From Paenimyroides viscosum (GTDB lineage: Bacteria > Bacteroidota > Bacteroidia > Flavobacteriales > Flavobacteriaceae), in contig NZ_RQTJ01000004.1 in NCBI RefSeq assembly GCF_003858535.1, positions 1 to 64,000 of the forward strand: a stretch of 64,000 nucleotides of DNA, written 5' to 3'. A program made the translations under genes and the position numbers. The notes under the pieces are model-generated. The model had not been told where the DNA came from. It saw only the letters and a program-made list of their open reading frames with translations, and did no database searches. This document shows positions 17,429-26,908 of this stretch, piece by piece; position 1 is the stretch's first letter, and every line of letters starts with the position of its first letter.

Positions 17429-19894
17429 ATGTCACACGAAAAAATTATATCATTAGACAATTTGTCACTTCAAGATTTAGATTCAAACGCAGAATTTATT
17501 CCGTTGTTTTCGCAGGAAGACGAAGAGGCAATGAACAAAGAAGAAATCCCTACAGAACTTAGCATATTACCTTTACGCAACATGGTTTTGTTCCCGGGTG
17601 TTGTAATTCCTATTACGGCAGGTCGCGACAAATCTATTAAATTAATTAACGAAGCTTTAGAAGGAAATAAAACAATCGGAGTTGTTGCCCAACTTAACGA
17701 AGAAGTTGAAATTCCTGGTGGAAATGATGTTTACAGATTTGGTACTGTTGCTAAAATTTTAAAGACTTTAAAATTACCCGATGGTAACATTACCGTAATC
17801 TTACAAGGTAAAAAGCGTTTCGCAATTGATGAAATTATTCAGGAAGAACCTTATTTAAAAGCAAAAGTTGTTGAAGCAGAAGATGCAAAACCAAATACAG
17901 ACGATTTAGAGTTCAAAACCATCATTGAAACCATTAAAGAAACGGCGCAGGAAATTGTTCGTGAAAACCCGAATATTCCTTCAGAAGCTGCTTTTGCGCT
18001 TAAAAACATCGAAAGTGATTCGTTTTTGGTAAACTTTGTTTCATCAAACTTAAATCTTGATGTAGAAGATAAGCAAGCGCTTTTAGAAAAAAATGATCTA
18101 AAGGAACGTGCGCTGGAAACGCTGCGCAGAATGAATACCGAACTTCAGAAACTGAATTTAAAGAACGATATTCAAACTAAAGTCCGTATCGATTTAGATC
18201 AGCAGCAAAAAGAATATTTCCTACATCAGCAAATAAAAACCATTCAGGAAGAATTGGGCGGCGTTTCGCATGAGCAGGAATTCGAAGAAATGCGCACAAA
18301 AGCGAAATCTAAAAAGTGGGATACTAAAATTAAGGAGCATTTTGATAAGGAATTAAGCAAAATGCAGCGTATGAATCCACAGGTTGCAGAGTTTTCGATC
18401 CAAAGAAATTACCTGGAACTTTTATTGGAATTACCTTGGAACGAATATACAAAAGATAAATTCGATCTTAAAAACGCCAAAAAGATTTTAGATAAAGATC
18501 ATTACGGGTTAGAAGATGTTAAACGTCGTGTAATTGAACACATGGCTGTTTTAAAACTTCGAAACGATATGAAATCGCCCATTTTATGTTTGTATGGTCC
18601 GCCGGGTGTCGGTAAAACATCTATCGGAAAATCGGTTGCAAAAGCATTGGGTCGTGAGTATGTTCGTATTTCGTTAGGTGGTTTACGTGACGAAGCCGAA
18701 ATTCGCGGACACCGTAAAACCTATATCGGAGCTATGCCTGGGCGTATCATTCAATCGATAAAAAAGGCAAAAACATCAAATCCGGTGTTTGTTTTAGATG
18801 AAATCGATAAACTTTCAAGCAGTAATCAGGGTGATCCGTCAAGTGCAATGTTAGAAGTGTTGGATCCGGAACAAAACAAAGAATTCTATGATAATTTCGT
18901 AGAATTGGGCTTTGATCTTTCAAAAGTAATGTTCATTGCCACATCAAACAGCTTAAATACCATTCAGCCTGCGTTGTTGGATCGTATGGAAGTTATTGAA
19001 ATGAACGGTTATACTATTGAAGAAAAAACCGAGATTTTAAGACAACATTTGCTTCCAAAACAATTGAAGGAACACGGTTTAGATGCAAAAATAATCAGTA
19101 TTTCTAAAAAGGTTATGGAGTTTATCGTTACCAAATATACGCGTGAATCGGGTGTGCGCAGGTTAGATAAAGAAGTTGCAACGATTGTTCGAAATATTGC
19201 AAAATCGATTGTTTTAGAGGAAGAGTACAACGAAAAAATGACCGAAGAAGATATCGTGAAAATTTTAGGCGCACCTAAATACGATTACGATAAATACGAA
19301 ACAAACGATGTTGCTGGTGTGGTTACAGGCTTGGCTTGGACACGCGTTGGTGGTGATATTTTGTTTATAGAGTCGATACTTTCGGAAGGAAAAGGAACGC
19401 TTACAATGACCGGAAATCTGGGTAATGTAATGAAAGAATCGGCAACGATTGCATTGGAATACATTAAATCGAACAGTAATTTGTTTGGAATTGATGCTAA
19501 AGTGTTTGAAAAATACAAAATTCACGTTCACGTACCAGAAGGTGCAACACCAAAAGATGGACCTTCTGCAGGTATTGCTATGCTAACATCAATGGTTTCG
19601 AGTTTTACCCAGCGAAAAATCAAGAAAAATGTTGCAATGACCGGTGAAATTACCTTACGTGGAAAAGTACTTCCGGTTGGCGGTATTAAAGAGAAAATAT
19701 TGGCTGCAAAACGTGCAAATATTAAAGAAATAATTCTTTGTAAAGAAAATAAACGCGATATCGATCAGATAAAACCGGAATATTTAGCAGGATTAACGTT
19801 TCATTACGTAGATAAAATGACCGAAGTTATTGATTTAGCATTGACAAATCAAAAGGTTAAAAATGCAAAAGAGCTTACTGTTAAAGAAGCTTAA
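17429..19894 (+). CDS. lon: ATP-dependent protease Lon
   Basis: The 821-residue protein has an N-terminal substrate-binding domain (from about residue 45, LSILPLRNMVLFPG), a coiled-coil segment, the AAA+ domain with GPPGVGKTS, and the C-terminal serine-lysine protease domain with KDGPSAGI (Ser713) and GGIKEK (Lys754). I chose ATG at 17429 (MSHEK); an in-frame ATG at 17384 would add a 15-residue hydrophobic leader not expected in a cytoplasmic protease. Lon removes misfolded and regulatory proteins. The gene has its own terminator. Confidence 0.96.
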   Translation: MSHEKIISLDNLSLQDLDSNAEFIPLFSQEDEEAMNKEEIPTELSILPLRNMVLFPGVVIPITAGRDKSIKLINEALEGNKTIGVVAQLNEEVEIPGGNDVYRFGTVAKILKTLKLPDGNITVILQGKKRFAIDEIIQEEPYLKAKVVEAEDAKPNTDDLEFKTIIETIKETAQEIVRENPNIPSEAAFALKNIESDSFLVNFVSSNLNLDVEDKQALLEKNDLKERALETLRRMNTELQKLNLKNDIQTKVRIDLDQQQKEYFLHQQIKTIQEELGGVSHEQEFEEMRTKAKSKKWDTKIKEHFDKELSKMQRMNPQVAEFSIQRNYLELLLELPWNEYTKDKFDLKNAKKILDKDHYGLEDVKRRVIEHMAVLKLRNDMKSPILCLYGPPGVGKTSIGKSVAKALGREYVRISLGGLRDEAEIRGHRKTYIGAMPGRIIQSIKKAKTSNPVFVLDEIDKLSSSNQGDPSSAMLEVLDPEQNKEFYDNFVELGFDLSKVMFIATSNSLNTIQPALLDRMEVIEMNGYTIEEKTEILRQHLLPKQLKEHGLDAKIISISKKVMEFIVTKYTRESGVRRLDKEVATIVRNIAKSIVLEEEYNEKMTEEDIVKILGAPKYDYDKYETNDVAGVVTGLAWTRVGGDILFIESILSEGKGTLTMTGNLGNVMKESATIALEYIKSNSNLFGIDAKVFEKYKIHVHVPEGATPKDGPSAGIAMLTSMVSSFTQRKIKKNVAMTGEITLRGKVLPVGGIKEKILAAKRANIKEIILCKENKRDIDQIKPEYLAGLTFHYVDKMTEVIDLALTNQKVKNAKELTVKEA

Positions 19895-19914
19895 TTGAAA
19901 TATAAATTGATTAC

Positions 19915-19948
19915 AAAAGCCAATACAGAAATGTATTGGCTTTTTTTG
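19915..19948 (+). terminator. Terminator of lon
   Basis: AAAAGCCAATAC (19915-19926) and GTATTGGCTTTT (19933-19944) make a 12-base stem with a six-base loop and a run of T. Confidence 0.9.
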
Positions 19949-19979
19949 TTATATTAGTAGTTGTTGATATCAGTAATAA

Positions 19980-20513
19980 ATGGAAAAAGATTTTATAATT
20001 TATGAAGTGAATAAAAGTAATATTTTAAAAATGTGTCTTTTAATGTTTCTATTTGGGATTGTTGGGACGCTGTTTCTTTTTTTTCCAACTTTTTTCGTTT
20101 CTAGTATTTATAGAAATATCTTAATTATAAAACTAATAGGCATTTTGGGCGTTATTACATCTGTCATTTTTTTAATAGGGCATATTACATTATTTGGTAG
20201 TAGTTATGGATTTAAAATACTTAAAGAAGGAATAATTAATAAAAGCAATTTGACTAATTGTGGAATAATTTATTTTAAAGATATCATTAAGATTCAAACT
20301 AAAAATCTGAAAAAGAATAACTTTATTTTAATCTTTGTAAAGAATGAACATGAATATTTAAAGAGAGTGAAAAATCCGTTATTAAAAATCAATCTAATGA
20401 TGTATAAACGCTCATACAATACTCCTTTTATAATCGAAATCAAAAATCTCAATTGCACAATTCAACAATTAGAACAAGATCTAAAAAAAGCACGTATAAA
20501 AATACAAAATTAA
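19980..20513 (+). CDS. Membrane protein, STM3941-like
   Basis: The 177-residue protein has two membrane helices (about 17-36 and 48-69) close together, then a cytoplasmic domain whose strands (GIINKSN, CGIIYFKDIIKI, ILIFVKN) and late PFIIEIKNL resemble the PH-like domain of STM3941-family proteins. The function of that family is unknown. Its base composition is more A/T-rich and its codon use more lysine/isoleucine-heavy than lon before it and porQ after it. It stands alone between the lon terminator and porQ. Confidence 0.6.
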   Translation: MEKDFIIYEVNKSNILKMCLLMFLFGIVGTLFLFFPTFFVSSIYRNILIIKLIGILGVITSVIFLIGHITLFGSSYGFKILKEGIINKSNLTNCGIIYFKDIIKIQTKNLKKNNFILIFVKNEHEYLKRVKNPLLKINLMMYKRSYNTPFIIEIKNLNCTIQQLEQDLKKARIKIQN

Positions 20514-20624
20514 TATCATAAATATTTTTCAAAATAAAATGAAGAATGTTAAACGAAAACATACCATTTTTTTTATTCTGTCGTTATAAAGTTATATATT
20601 CGTTTTCATGTAATTCAACTAAAC

Positions 20625-21632
20625 ATGCGTAAACTATTAACTTTAGTTTCTTTAATAACATTAACAACCGCAACCGCGCAGGTAGGCGATAAAAACGCTT
20701 ATCAGTTTTTACAAATGCCAACATCGCCCAAACAAGCGGCGTTAGGCGGTAGCAACGTAACCATAACGAACGAAGTAAATCAGGTACTATATAATCCGGC
20801 ATCGTTAAGCGACGAAATGAACAACATGCTGGTAGTAAATTTTGGTAGATATTACGGCGATACAAGTTTGGGATCGGCAGCTTATGCACACAAATTTAAA
20901 AACGGACGTAACTTTCATGTGGGCGTAACTTTTTTAAATTACGGATCTATGGATGGTTACGATGAAAACGGTATCACAACTGGATCGTTCTCAGGTAACG
21001 ATATCGCGGTTTCAGTTGGTTACGCGCATCCTTTTCAAGATACCAATTTTTCTGTCGGAGCGAACATTAAAGCTATTTCATCAACTTTAGAAAGTTATAA
21101 TTCGTTTGCTGTTGCAGCAGATATCGGTGGTTTGTACAATGATCCCGAAACAGGTTGGGCTGTAGGTTTAACTGCTAAAAACTTGGGTGGACAATTGTCT
21201 AGCTACGAAGATACGCGCGAAAGTTTACCGTTCGAAGTTGTTTTAGGTTTCAGTAAATTATTAGAAAATGTACCAATTCGTTGGCATTTAACGTTAGATA
21301 ATCTGCAGAAATGGGATATTTCGTTTTCAAACCCAAACCGTTCGCAAGTCGATTTAGAAAATAACGTAACCGAAGAAAAAGTTGGTTTTGGTAACAATCT
21401 TATGCGACATGTAGTGGTTGGTATCGAACTGTTTCCCGAAAAAAACTTCAACATTCGTTTAGGATACAACTTTAAAAACGGCGAAGAAATGAAATTGGTA
21501 GAACAACGCAGTTTTGCAGGTTTTACAGCAGGTTTTGGCTTACAAGTGAAACGTTTTAGAATAGAATACGCATACAACCGCTTTACATTGGCAGGAAACA
21601 CCAATTTGTTTGGCTTATCGGTTAAACTGTAA
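20625..21632 (+). CDS. porQ: Type IX secretion system protein PorQ
   Basis: The 335-residue protein has a Sec signal peptide (about residues 1-19, cut after TATAQ) and a beta-barrel of the PorV/PorQ type: QFLQMPTSPKQAALGGSN, LYNPASLSD near residue 56 and a C-terminal strand RFTLAGNTNLFGLSVKL. PorQ is part of the attachment complex (with PorU, PorV and PorZ) that releases type IX cargo to the cell surface in Bacteroidetes. porQ next to cmk is a familiar flavobacterial order. It lies 26 bases before cmk and is probably cotranscribed with it. Confidence 0.88.
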   Translation: MRKLLTLVSLITLTTATAQVGDKNAYQFLQMPTSPKQAALGGSNVTITNEVNQVLYNPASLSDEMNNMLVVNFGRYYGDTSLGSAAYAHKFKNGRNFHVGVTFLNYGSMDGYDENGITTGSFSGNDIAVSVGYAHPFQDTNFSVGANIKAISSTLESYNSFAVAADIGGLYNDPETGWAVGLTAKNLGGQLSSYEDTRESLPFEVVLGFSKLLENVPIRWHLTLDNLQKWDISFSNPNRSQVDLENNVTEEKVGFGNNLMRHVVVGIELFPEKNFNIRLGYNFKNGEEMKLVEQRSFAGFTAGFGLQVKRFRIEYAYNRFTLAGNTNLFGLSVKL

Positions 21633-21658
21633 TATTTTTGCAGATAAAATAAATTGTT

Positions 21659-22351
21659 TTGAAAAAAATAACCATAGCTATTGATGGTCATTCATCAACC
21701 GGAAAAAGCACGCTGGCAAAACAGCTGGCAAAAGCCTTAAATTATATTTATATCGATACCGGTGCTATGTACCGTGCCGTAACCTTGTTTGCCATGCAGC
21801 AAGGTTTTATTTCTTCTGATTCTTTTGATGCCGACCAATTGGTCGCTAATTTAAATCATGTTTTTTTATCGTTTAAGTTTAATGAAGGTTTGGGTTTTGC
21901 CGAAATTTATCTGAACGATGAAAATGTAGAAGATAAAATCAGATCGATCGAAGTATCGAATTTTGTAAGTAAAATTGCCGAAGTTTCTGCAATTAGAACA
22001 AAATTGGTTCAACAGCAAAAAAAATACGGCATTGATAAAGGTGTTGTAATGGATGGTCGTGATATTGGAACCGTTGTTTTTCCTGATGCTGAATTAAAAA
22101 TCTTTATGACAGCTTCGGCAGAAATTAGAGCAGAACGCAGATTTTTAGAAATGCAGGAAAAATCGACTGATATTACTTTTGATGAGGTGCTGAAAAATGT
22201 AGAAGAGCGCGACAAAATCGATTCTACCCGAGAAGATTCTCCTTTAATTGTTGCAGAAAATGCTGTAATGATTGATAATTCAAACCTGAGCAAAGACCAA
22301 CAATTTAATATGATTTTAGATTTGGCACATAAAGCCATAAATGTTGTTTAG
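21659..22351 (+). CDS. cmk: (d)CMP kinase
   Basis: The 230-residue protein opens with a P-loop GHSSTGKST at residues 10-17, then YIDTGAMYRAVTLFA, DGRDIGTVVFPDA and the lid RAERRFLEM; all belong to cytidylate kinase. It makes CDP and dCDP from CMP and dCMP. The only start that keeps the P-loop strand is the TTG at 21659, so this gene appears to use a TTG initiation codon; no ATG or GTG is placed suitably. It follows porQ closely. Confidence 0.94.
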   Translation: MKKITIAIDGHSSTGKSTLAKQLAKALNYIYIDTGAMYRAVTLFAMQQGFISSDSFDADQLVANLNHVFLSFKFNEGLGFAEIYLNDENVEDKIRSIEVSNFVSKIAEVSAIRTKLVQQQKKYGIDKGVVMDGRDIGTVVFPDAELKIFMTASAEIRAERRFLEMQEKSTDITFDEVLKNVEERDKIDSTREDSPLIVAENAVMIDNSNLSKDQQFNMILDLAHKAINVV

Positions 22352-22411
22352 GTTTTTTCTTACCGTTAAAAATTAATACTTTTACACACTTTTTTATTCA
22401 AAACGATACAA

Positions 22412-23785
22412 ATGGGCATAAAATCGAAATTAATAGCTATGAATTTCCTGCAGTTTTTTGTTTGGGGAGCTTGGTTAATAACAATTGGTAATTATTGGTT
22501 TGGCGATAAACAGTGGGATGGAACCCAATTCGGAGCCGTTTTTGGAACCATGGGTATTGCATCTATTTTTGTGCCTACACTTACCGGAATTATTGCCGAT
22601 CGTTGGATAAATGCTGAACGTTTGTACGGTTTGCTTCATATTTTATACGGATTGGTACTGTTTTATCTGCCACAGGTAGATAATCCATCTTCGTTTTTTT
22701 ATGTGATGCTTTTGGCAATGTGCTTTTACATGCCTACAATTGCGCTGAATAATTCTATATCATACACCATTTTAAAAAATAAAGGGTTCGATGTTATTAA
22801 AGATTTTCCACCAGTGCGTGTTTGGGGAACAGTAGGTTTTATTGCGGCAATGTGGTTGGTAAATCTATCGGGAAACAAAGCAACAGAAGGACAGTTTTAC
22901 ATTGCAGGTGTATCTGCAGTTTTGTTAGGATTGTATGCTTTTACATTACCTAAATGTCCACCACAGCGATTAATCGATAAAAATGCGCCGTTAACAGAAC
23001 AGTTGGGGTTAAATGCCTTTAAATTGTTCGGTAATTATAAAATGGCATTGTTCTTTATATTCTCAATGTTTTTGGGTGGTGCGTTACAGTTAACCAATGC
23101 CTATGGGGATGTTTTTATAGATGAATTCAAACATTTTCCGCAGTATGCAGATTCTTTTGTAGTGAAATATTCTACCATAATCATGTCGGTTTCTCAAATA
23201 TCTGAAACGTTGTTTATTTTGGCAATTCCGTTTTTCTTGAAACGATATGGAATTAAAAAAGTAATGATTATATCAATGCTAGCTTGGGTTTTACGATTTG
23301 CTTTGTTTGCTTACGGAGACCCTGCAACGGGTTTATGGATGATACTTTTCTCGTGTATTGTTTACGGAATGGCGTTTGATTTCTTTAATATTTCTGGATC
23401 ATTGTTTGTTGAAACCAATACAAATGCTAAAATTCGTTCATCGGCTCAAGGATTATTTATGATGATGACCAACGGTTTTGGAGCAGTTATAGGAAGTAAT
23501 GTTGCCGGCTGGGCGATTGACAAATACTTTACAAAATCGTTTACATCGGCTACAGATTTAGCTGCAGAATTGAATACAACAGCTGATAACCCAACATTTC
23601 TAACTATTTTAAAAGATTCTTTTAGAGTAAATATTAATGAAAGCGGAGTGTTAAGCAACGAAGTTTTATTGAAAGATTGGCAAGGAATCTGGCTAACATT
23701 TGCGACTTATTCTTTTGTGGTGGCTGTTTTGTTTGCATTGTTTTTTAAACACAAACACAACCCGAATGAAATTCAAAATATATAA
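22412..23785 (+). CDS. Nucleoside permease, NupG/XapB-like MFS transporter
   Basis: This 457-residue membrane protein has twelve helices. The start MNFLQFFVWGAWLITIGNYW and the block RVWGTVGFIAAMW are typical of the nucleoside:H+ symporter family (NupG, XapB). It would import nucleosides through the inner membrane; a role in salvage fits the neighbouring cmk by context only. A periplasmic or cytoplasmic loop of about 50 residues near 385-430 before the last helix is longer than in E. coli NupG. It ends at a strong bidirectional terminator. Confidence 0.86.
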   Translation: MGIKSKLIAMNFLQFFVWGAWLITIGNYWFGDKQWDGTQFGAVFGTMGIASIFVPTLTGIIADRWINAERLYGLLHILYGLVLFYLPQVDNPSSFFYVMLLAMCFYMPTIALNNSISYTILKNKGFDVIKDFPPVRVWGTVGFIAAMWLVNLSGNKATEGQFYIAGVSAVLLGLYAFTLPKCPPQRLIDKNAPLTEQLGLNAFKLFGNYKMALFFIFSMFLGGALQLTNAYGDVFIDEFKHFPQYADSFVVKYSTIIMSVSQISETLFILAIPFFLKRYGIKKVMIISMLAWVLRFALFAYGDPATGLWMILFSCIVYGMAFDFFNISGSLFVETNTNAKIRSSAQGLFMMMTNGFGAVIGSNVAGWAIDKYFTKSFTSATDLAAELNTTADNPTFLTILKDSFRVNINESGVLSNEVLLKDWQGIWLTFATYSFVVAVLFALFFKHKHNPNEIQNI

Positions 23786-23818
23786 AAAAAACGGAAACTC
23801 TAAGTTTCCGTTTTTTTA
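23784..23818. terminator. Bidirectional terminator between the nucleoside permease and DUF445 genes
   Basis: ACGGAAACT (23791-23799) and AGTTTCCGT (23803-23811) form a tight stem with a three-base loop, with A and T tracts of seven on the outside. The genes on each side converge on it. Confidence 0.9.
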
Positions 23819-25057
23819 TAAAAATAAATGAGTCAATGTGTAAATAAGCAAACCTACAAGTCCTCCAACCAACGTTCCGTTTATGCGAATGTATTGTAAA
23901 TCTTTACCAACTTCCAATTCCATTTTCTCGCTTAATTCGGTACCATCCCATTTTTGAACCGTATTTGTAATGATTTTCCCAACCTCGTTACTGTTTTTCA
24001 ATACCATTTTGTAGACGTATTGTCGGGCATATTTGTCGATATTTTCCTGCATAGTTTTATCTTCTCTAAAACTTACAATCATTTGCTGGATATTTTGTTT
24101 GATATACTGATTAAAAGTCGCATTACGATCGCTCAACTTCTTTAACATATCTTCTTTCAGTCGCAACCAGATATCTTTCGTGTACTCATACAATTTTTCT
24201 TTTGTGATGAATTCTTCTTTAATCTGATCGAATTTCTCTTGCCAATCGTCTTTTTCGTTCAAATCTTCCACCACCTGATACAATTTTAAAGTAACGGCTT
24301 TTCTAATATCATGATTTGGATTTTTTTCAATTTCTTCTAAAAATGTTGTAATGCCCGAAATCAACTGATTTGTAACAGATTTTCCGCCGATTAAACCCAA
24401 TATTGGTTGTTTCTCTACAACTTTCTTGTAAATCAATTCTCGGTTATTCTCAACATAATGTTGTGCCTGCGGTAGAATAATGTTCAGTAAACGATCATGT
24501 TCATTCTGTTCTAAAAGATAGAGTAGGGAAGTAGCTGCTAATTTTTCTAATCGAATTTCGCTTGTAAGTTCAAAACCTTTAATTGCTAAAAATTCGGCAA
24601 TAGATTCATCATCCAAATTACTAATGATACGCTGAATAATCTTACTGCATTCGTTGTAAATAAGCTGTTGGTTTTTGTCTTTAGAAAGCCAGTCGTTCAA
24701 ATATTCACTGATTGATAGTTTATCGATATACGGACGAATAGTATCGGGAGTTAGGAAATTCGTGGTGACAAAGTTTCCTAAATTTTCGCCTAACGAATCT
24801 TTATTGTTTGTAATAAGGTTTGTGTGCGGAATTTTTATACCCAAAGGATATTTAAATAAAGCGGTTACTGCAAACCAATCTGCCAATGCACCCACCATTC
24901 CAGCTTCTGAAAACGCTCGTACATATTCCATCCATTTTTGCGGATTGTTTTTTAAAAGATACATCATTACAACATAGACAACAGCCATAAGTATAAACAA
25001 GCCTGTTGCTAACATTTTATGTTTTTTTAGTTGACTTTTTTTTAGGTGATCATTCAT
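23816..25057 (-). CDS. DUF445-family membrane protein
   Basis: The 413-residue protein has one membrane helix near the N terminus (about 16-33), a conserved AGMVGALADWFAVTALFKYPLG segment split here at about residues 52-72, a long helical middle with coiled-coil character, and a C-terminal membrane helix after RINGTLVGGLVGLLIY. This is the DUF445/YjiN layout; the function is unknown. I prefer ATG at 25057 (MNDHLKK) over ATG at 25144, because a TAAATTTG -7-like box (reverse of 25100-25107) lies between the two starts and the extra 29 residues look unlike the family. Confidence 0.85.
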   Translation of the reverse strand: MNDHLKKSQLKKHKMLATGLFILMAVVYVVMMYLLKNNPQKWMEYVRAFSEAGMVGALADWFAVTALFKYPLGIKIPHTNLITNNKDSLGENLGNFVTTNFLTPDTIRPYIDKLSISEYLNDWLSKDKNQQLIYNECSKIIQRIISNLDDESIAEFLAIKGFELTSEIRLEKLAATSLLYLLEQNEHDRLLNIILPQAQHYVENNRELIYKKVVEKQPILGLIGGKSVTNQLISGITTFLEEIEKNPNHDIRKAVTLKLYQVVEDLNEKDDWQEKFDQIKEEFITKEKLYEYTKDIWLRLKEDMLKKLSDRNATFNQYIKQNIQQMIVSFREDKTMQENIDKYARQYVYKMVLKNSNEVGKIITNTVQKWDGTELSEKMELEVGKDLQYIRINGTLVGGLVGLLIYTLTHLFL

Positions 25058-25472
25058 GATATATGTTTTAATGAAGCTACGATTTTTTGGCTGAATTTTC
25101 AAATTTAATTTTTTGTAAATTCTTGGATTTACGTTTCGTGACATTGTTTAATTCTTGATAAGAATTATTTAATTATAAATAAAAAACATTTAATTTAATT
25201 GATTTTTATTCTTTAATAAATATAATATTGATGTTTTTTTTGTAAACAATTATTTTTTATTAAGTTTAATTTTAGGTTTAAATAATGTTGTTGTAAATAT
25301 TGATAATCAATTTATTATATTTTAATATAGATTTTGTTTATATGTTAATTTCTGATTTATTTTAGAATTTAAAAATTTACTTATTTAAAATAAATTTGTG
25401 TTTTTGATTTATAGAAATAAAAAAATCGCACTAAATAAATAGTGCGATTTAAATATTACGTTTTAAGTTATT
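25058..25472. other. AT-rich intergenic region between DUF445 and fabV
   Basis: About 400 bases with very low G+C and many T and A runs. It holds the likely promoter of the DUF445 gene at its left end and the fabV terminator at its right end. No credible ORF or RNA gene is visible in between. Confidence 0.6.
25421..25452 (-). terminator. Terminator of fabV
   Basis: AAATCGCACTA (25423-25433) and TAGTGCGATTT (25440-25450) form a perfect 11-base stem with a six-base loop. On the minus strand a T tract follows the stem. Confidence 0.88.
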
Positions 25473-26669
25473 TTAAATACTTGGAACGTTAACTTGTTCG
25501 TCAGCTTCTGCTTCGTAATCTATAGAGTCAAAATTAAATCCAAATAAATTAAAGAAGTCATTTCTGTATCCTTCAATATCCGAAATCTCTTCTAAATTTT
25601 CTGTTGTAGCTTGTTTCCATAATTTGTCAACTTCTTGCTGAACATCTTCACGCATTTCCCAATCATCAATTCTAATTCTACCTTCAGCATCTAACGAAAT
25701 ATTTCCATCATCAGTATATAATCGGTCATTGAATAAGCGGTACATTTGCTCAATCGTTCCTTCATGAATACCTTTTTCTTTCATTACTTTATATAAAAGC
25801 GAAATGTAAAGTGGTACCACAGGAATTGCAGAACTTGATTGTGTAACTAAAGCCTTGTTTACAGAAACGTAAGCTTCGCCGTTTAAATCTTTTAAAATGT
25901 TGTTTATGGTAGATGCTGTAGCTTCTAAATCGTTTTTCGCCTGACCAATAGTTCCGTTGCGGTAAATTGGGAATGTTAATTCTGGTCCTATGTACGAATA
26001 AGCAACCGTTTTAACTCCATCAGCTAAAACTCCCGCTTTTTGTAGATCTTCCATCCAAAATTTCCAATCTTCTCCACCCATTACGGCAATTGTATTGTCA
26101 ATATCTTCCTGACTTTCAATAGGATTTATAGTGATATCTGAAACTACACCTGTATGGAAATCAACCGTTTTGTTTGAAAATGTTTGTCCGATTGGTTTTA
26201 AGACAGAAGAATACGCAACGCCTGTTTTTGGGTGCGTTCTGCGTGGCGATGCCAAACTATACACAATCAAATCAACCGTTCCTAAATCTTTTTTGATCAA
26301 TTCTATTGTTTGCTGCTTAATTTCGTCTGAAAATGCATCTCCGTTGATTGATTTTGCATACAATCCTGCGTTTTGAGCTTCTTTTTCAAAAGCAGCAGAA
26401 TTGTACCAACCTGCAGTTCCTGGTTTGCCTTCGGCAGCTGGTTTTTCAAAGAAAACACCAATTGTTGCAGCACCAGAACCAAAAGCAGCTGCTATACGAG
26501 AAGAAATTCCGAAACCGGTAGAAGCGCCAATTACTAAAACTTTCTTTGGTCCGTTTTTAATTTCGCCTTGTGATTTAACATAATCAATTTGATTTTTAAT
26601 GTTAACCGCCGTTCCGTCTGGGTGCGATGTTAAACAAATAAAACCTCTTGTTCTTGGTTTAATAATCAT
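25473..26669 (-). CDS. fabV: NADH-dependent trans-2-enoyl-CoA/ACP reductase FabV
   Basis: At 398 residues, it has the FabV N-terminal block IIKPRTRGFICLTSHPDG, the nucleotide-binding KVLVIGASTGFGISSR, the LASPRRTHP motif, and the active-site pair Tyr236-X8-Lys245 (YRNGTIGQAK), spacing diagnostic of FabV rather than FabI. It catalyses the last reduction of each fatty-acid elongation round. FabV enzymes are often resistant to triclosan. It stands alone with its own terminator and a 239-base divergent gap upstream. Confidence 0.96.
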   Translation of the reverse strand: MIIKPRTRGFICLTSHPDGTAVNIKNQIDYVKSQGEIKNGPKKVLVIGASTGFGISSRIAAAFGSGAATIGVFFEKPAAEGKPGTAGWYNSAAFEKEAQNAGLYAKSINGDAFSDEIKQQTIELIKKDLGTVDLIVYSLASPRRTHPKTGVAYSSVLKPIGQTFSNKTVDFHTGVVSDITINPIESQEDIDNTIAVMGGEDWKFWMEDLQKAGVLADGVKTVAYSYIGPELTFPIYRNGTIGQAKNDLEATASTINNILKDLNGEAYVSVNKALVTQSSSAIPVVPLYISLLYKVMKEKGIHEGTIEQMYRLFNDRLYTDDGNISLDAEGRIRIDDWEMREDVQQEVDKLWKQATTENLEEISDIEGYRNDFFNLFGFNFDSIDYEAEADEQVNVPSI

Positions 26670-26908
26670 TTTGCTATATTTTAATTTATTTTGAATCTTG
26701 TTTTAAACATCAAATTTAACTATTTATATCTTATTTTAAAATTATATTTTCTCACTTAAAAATTGGACTGATATCAATTGATTTTTGAAAATATATTATT
26801 GCGTTTTTTGTATTGTAAATCATTTTTAACAACACAATTTATTTATAAATAATTATTTTATTGCATTTTTTGTAACTTTAGGTTTGAATAATTATAAATA
26901 TTTGCGCT

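Noticed and set aside
20584..20889. A 101-residue minus-strand frame across the porQ start
   Set aside because: It is antisense to the signal and first strands of PorQ, has no family resemblance, and its composition follows from the opposite frame.
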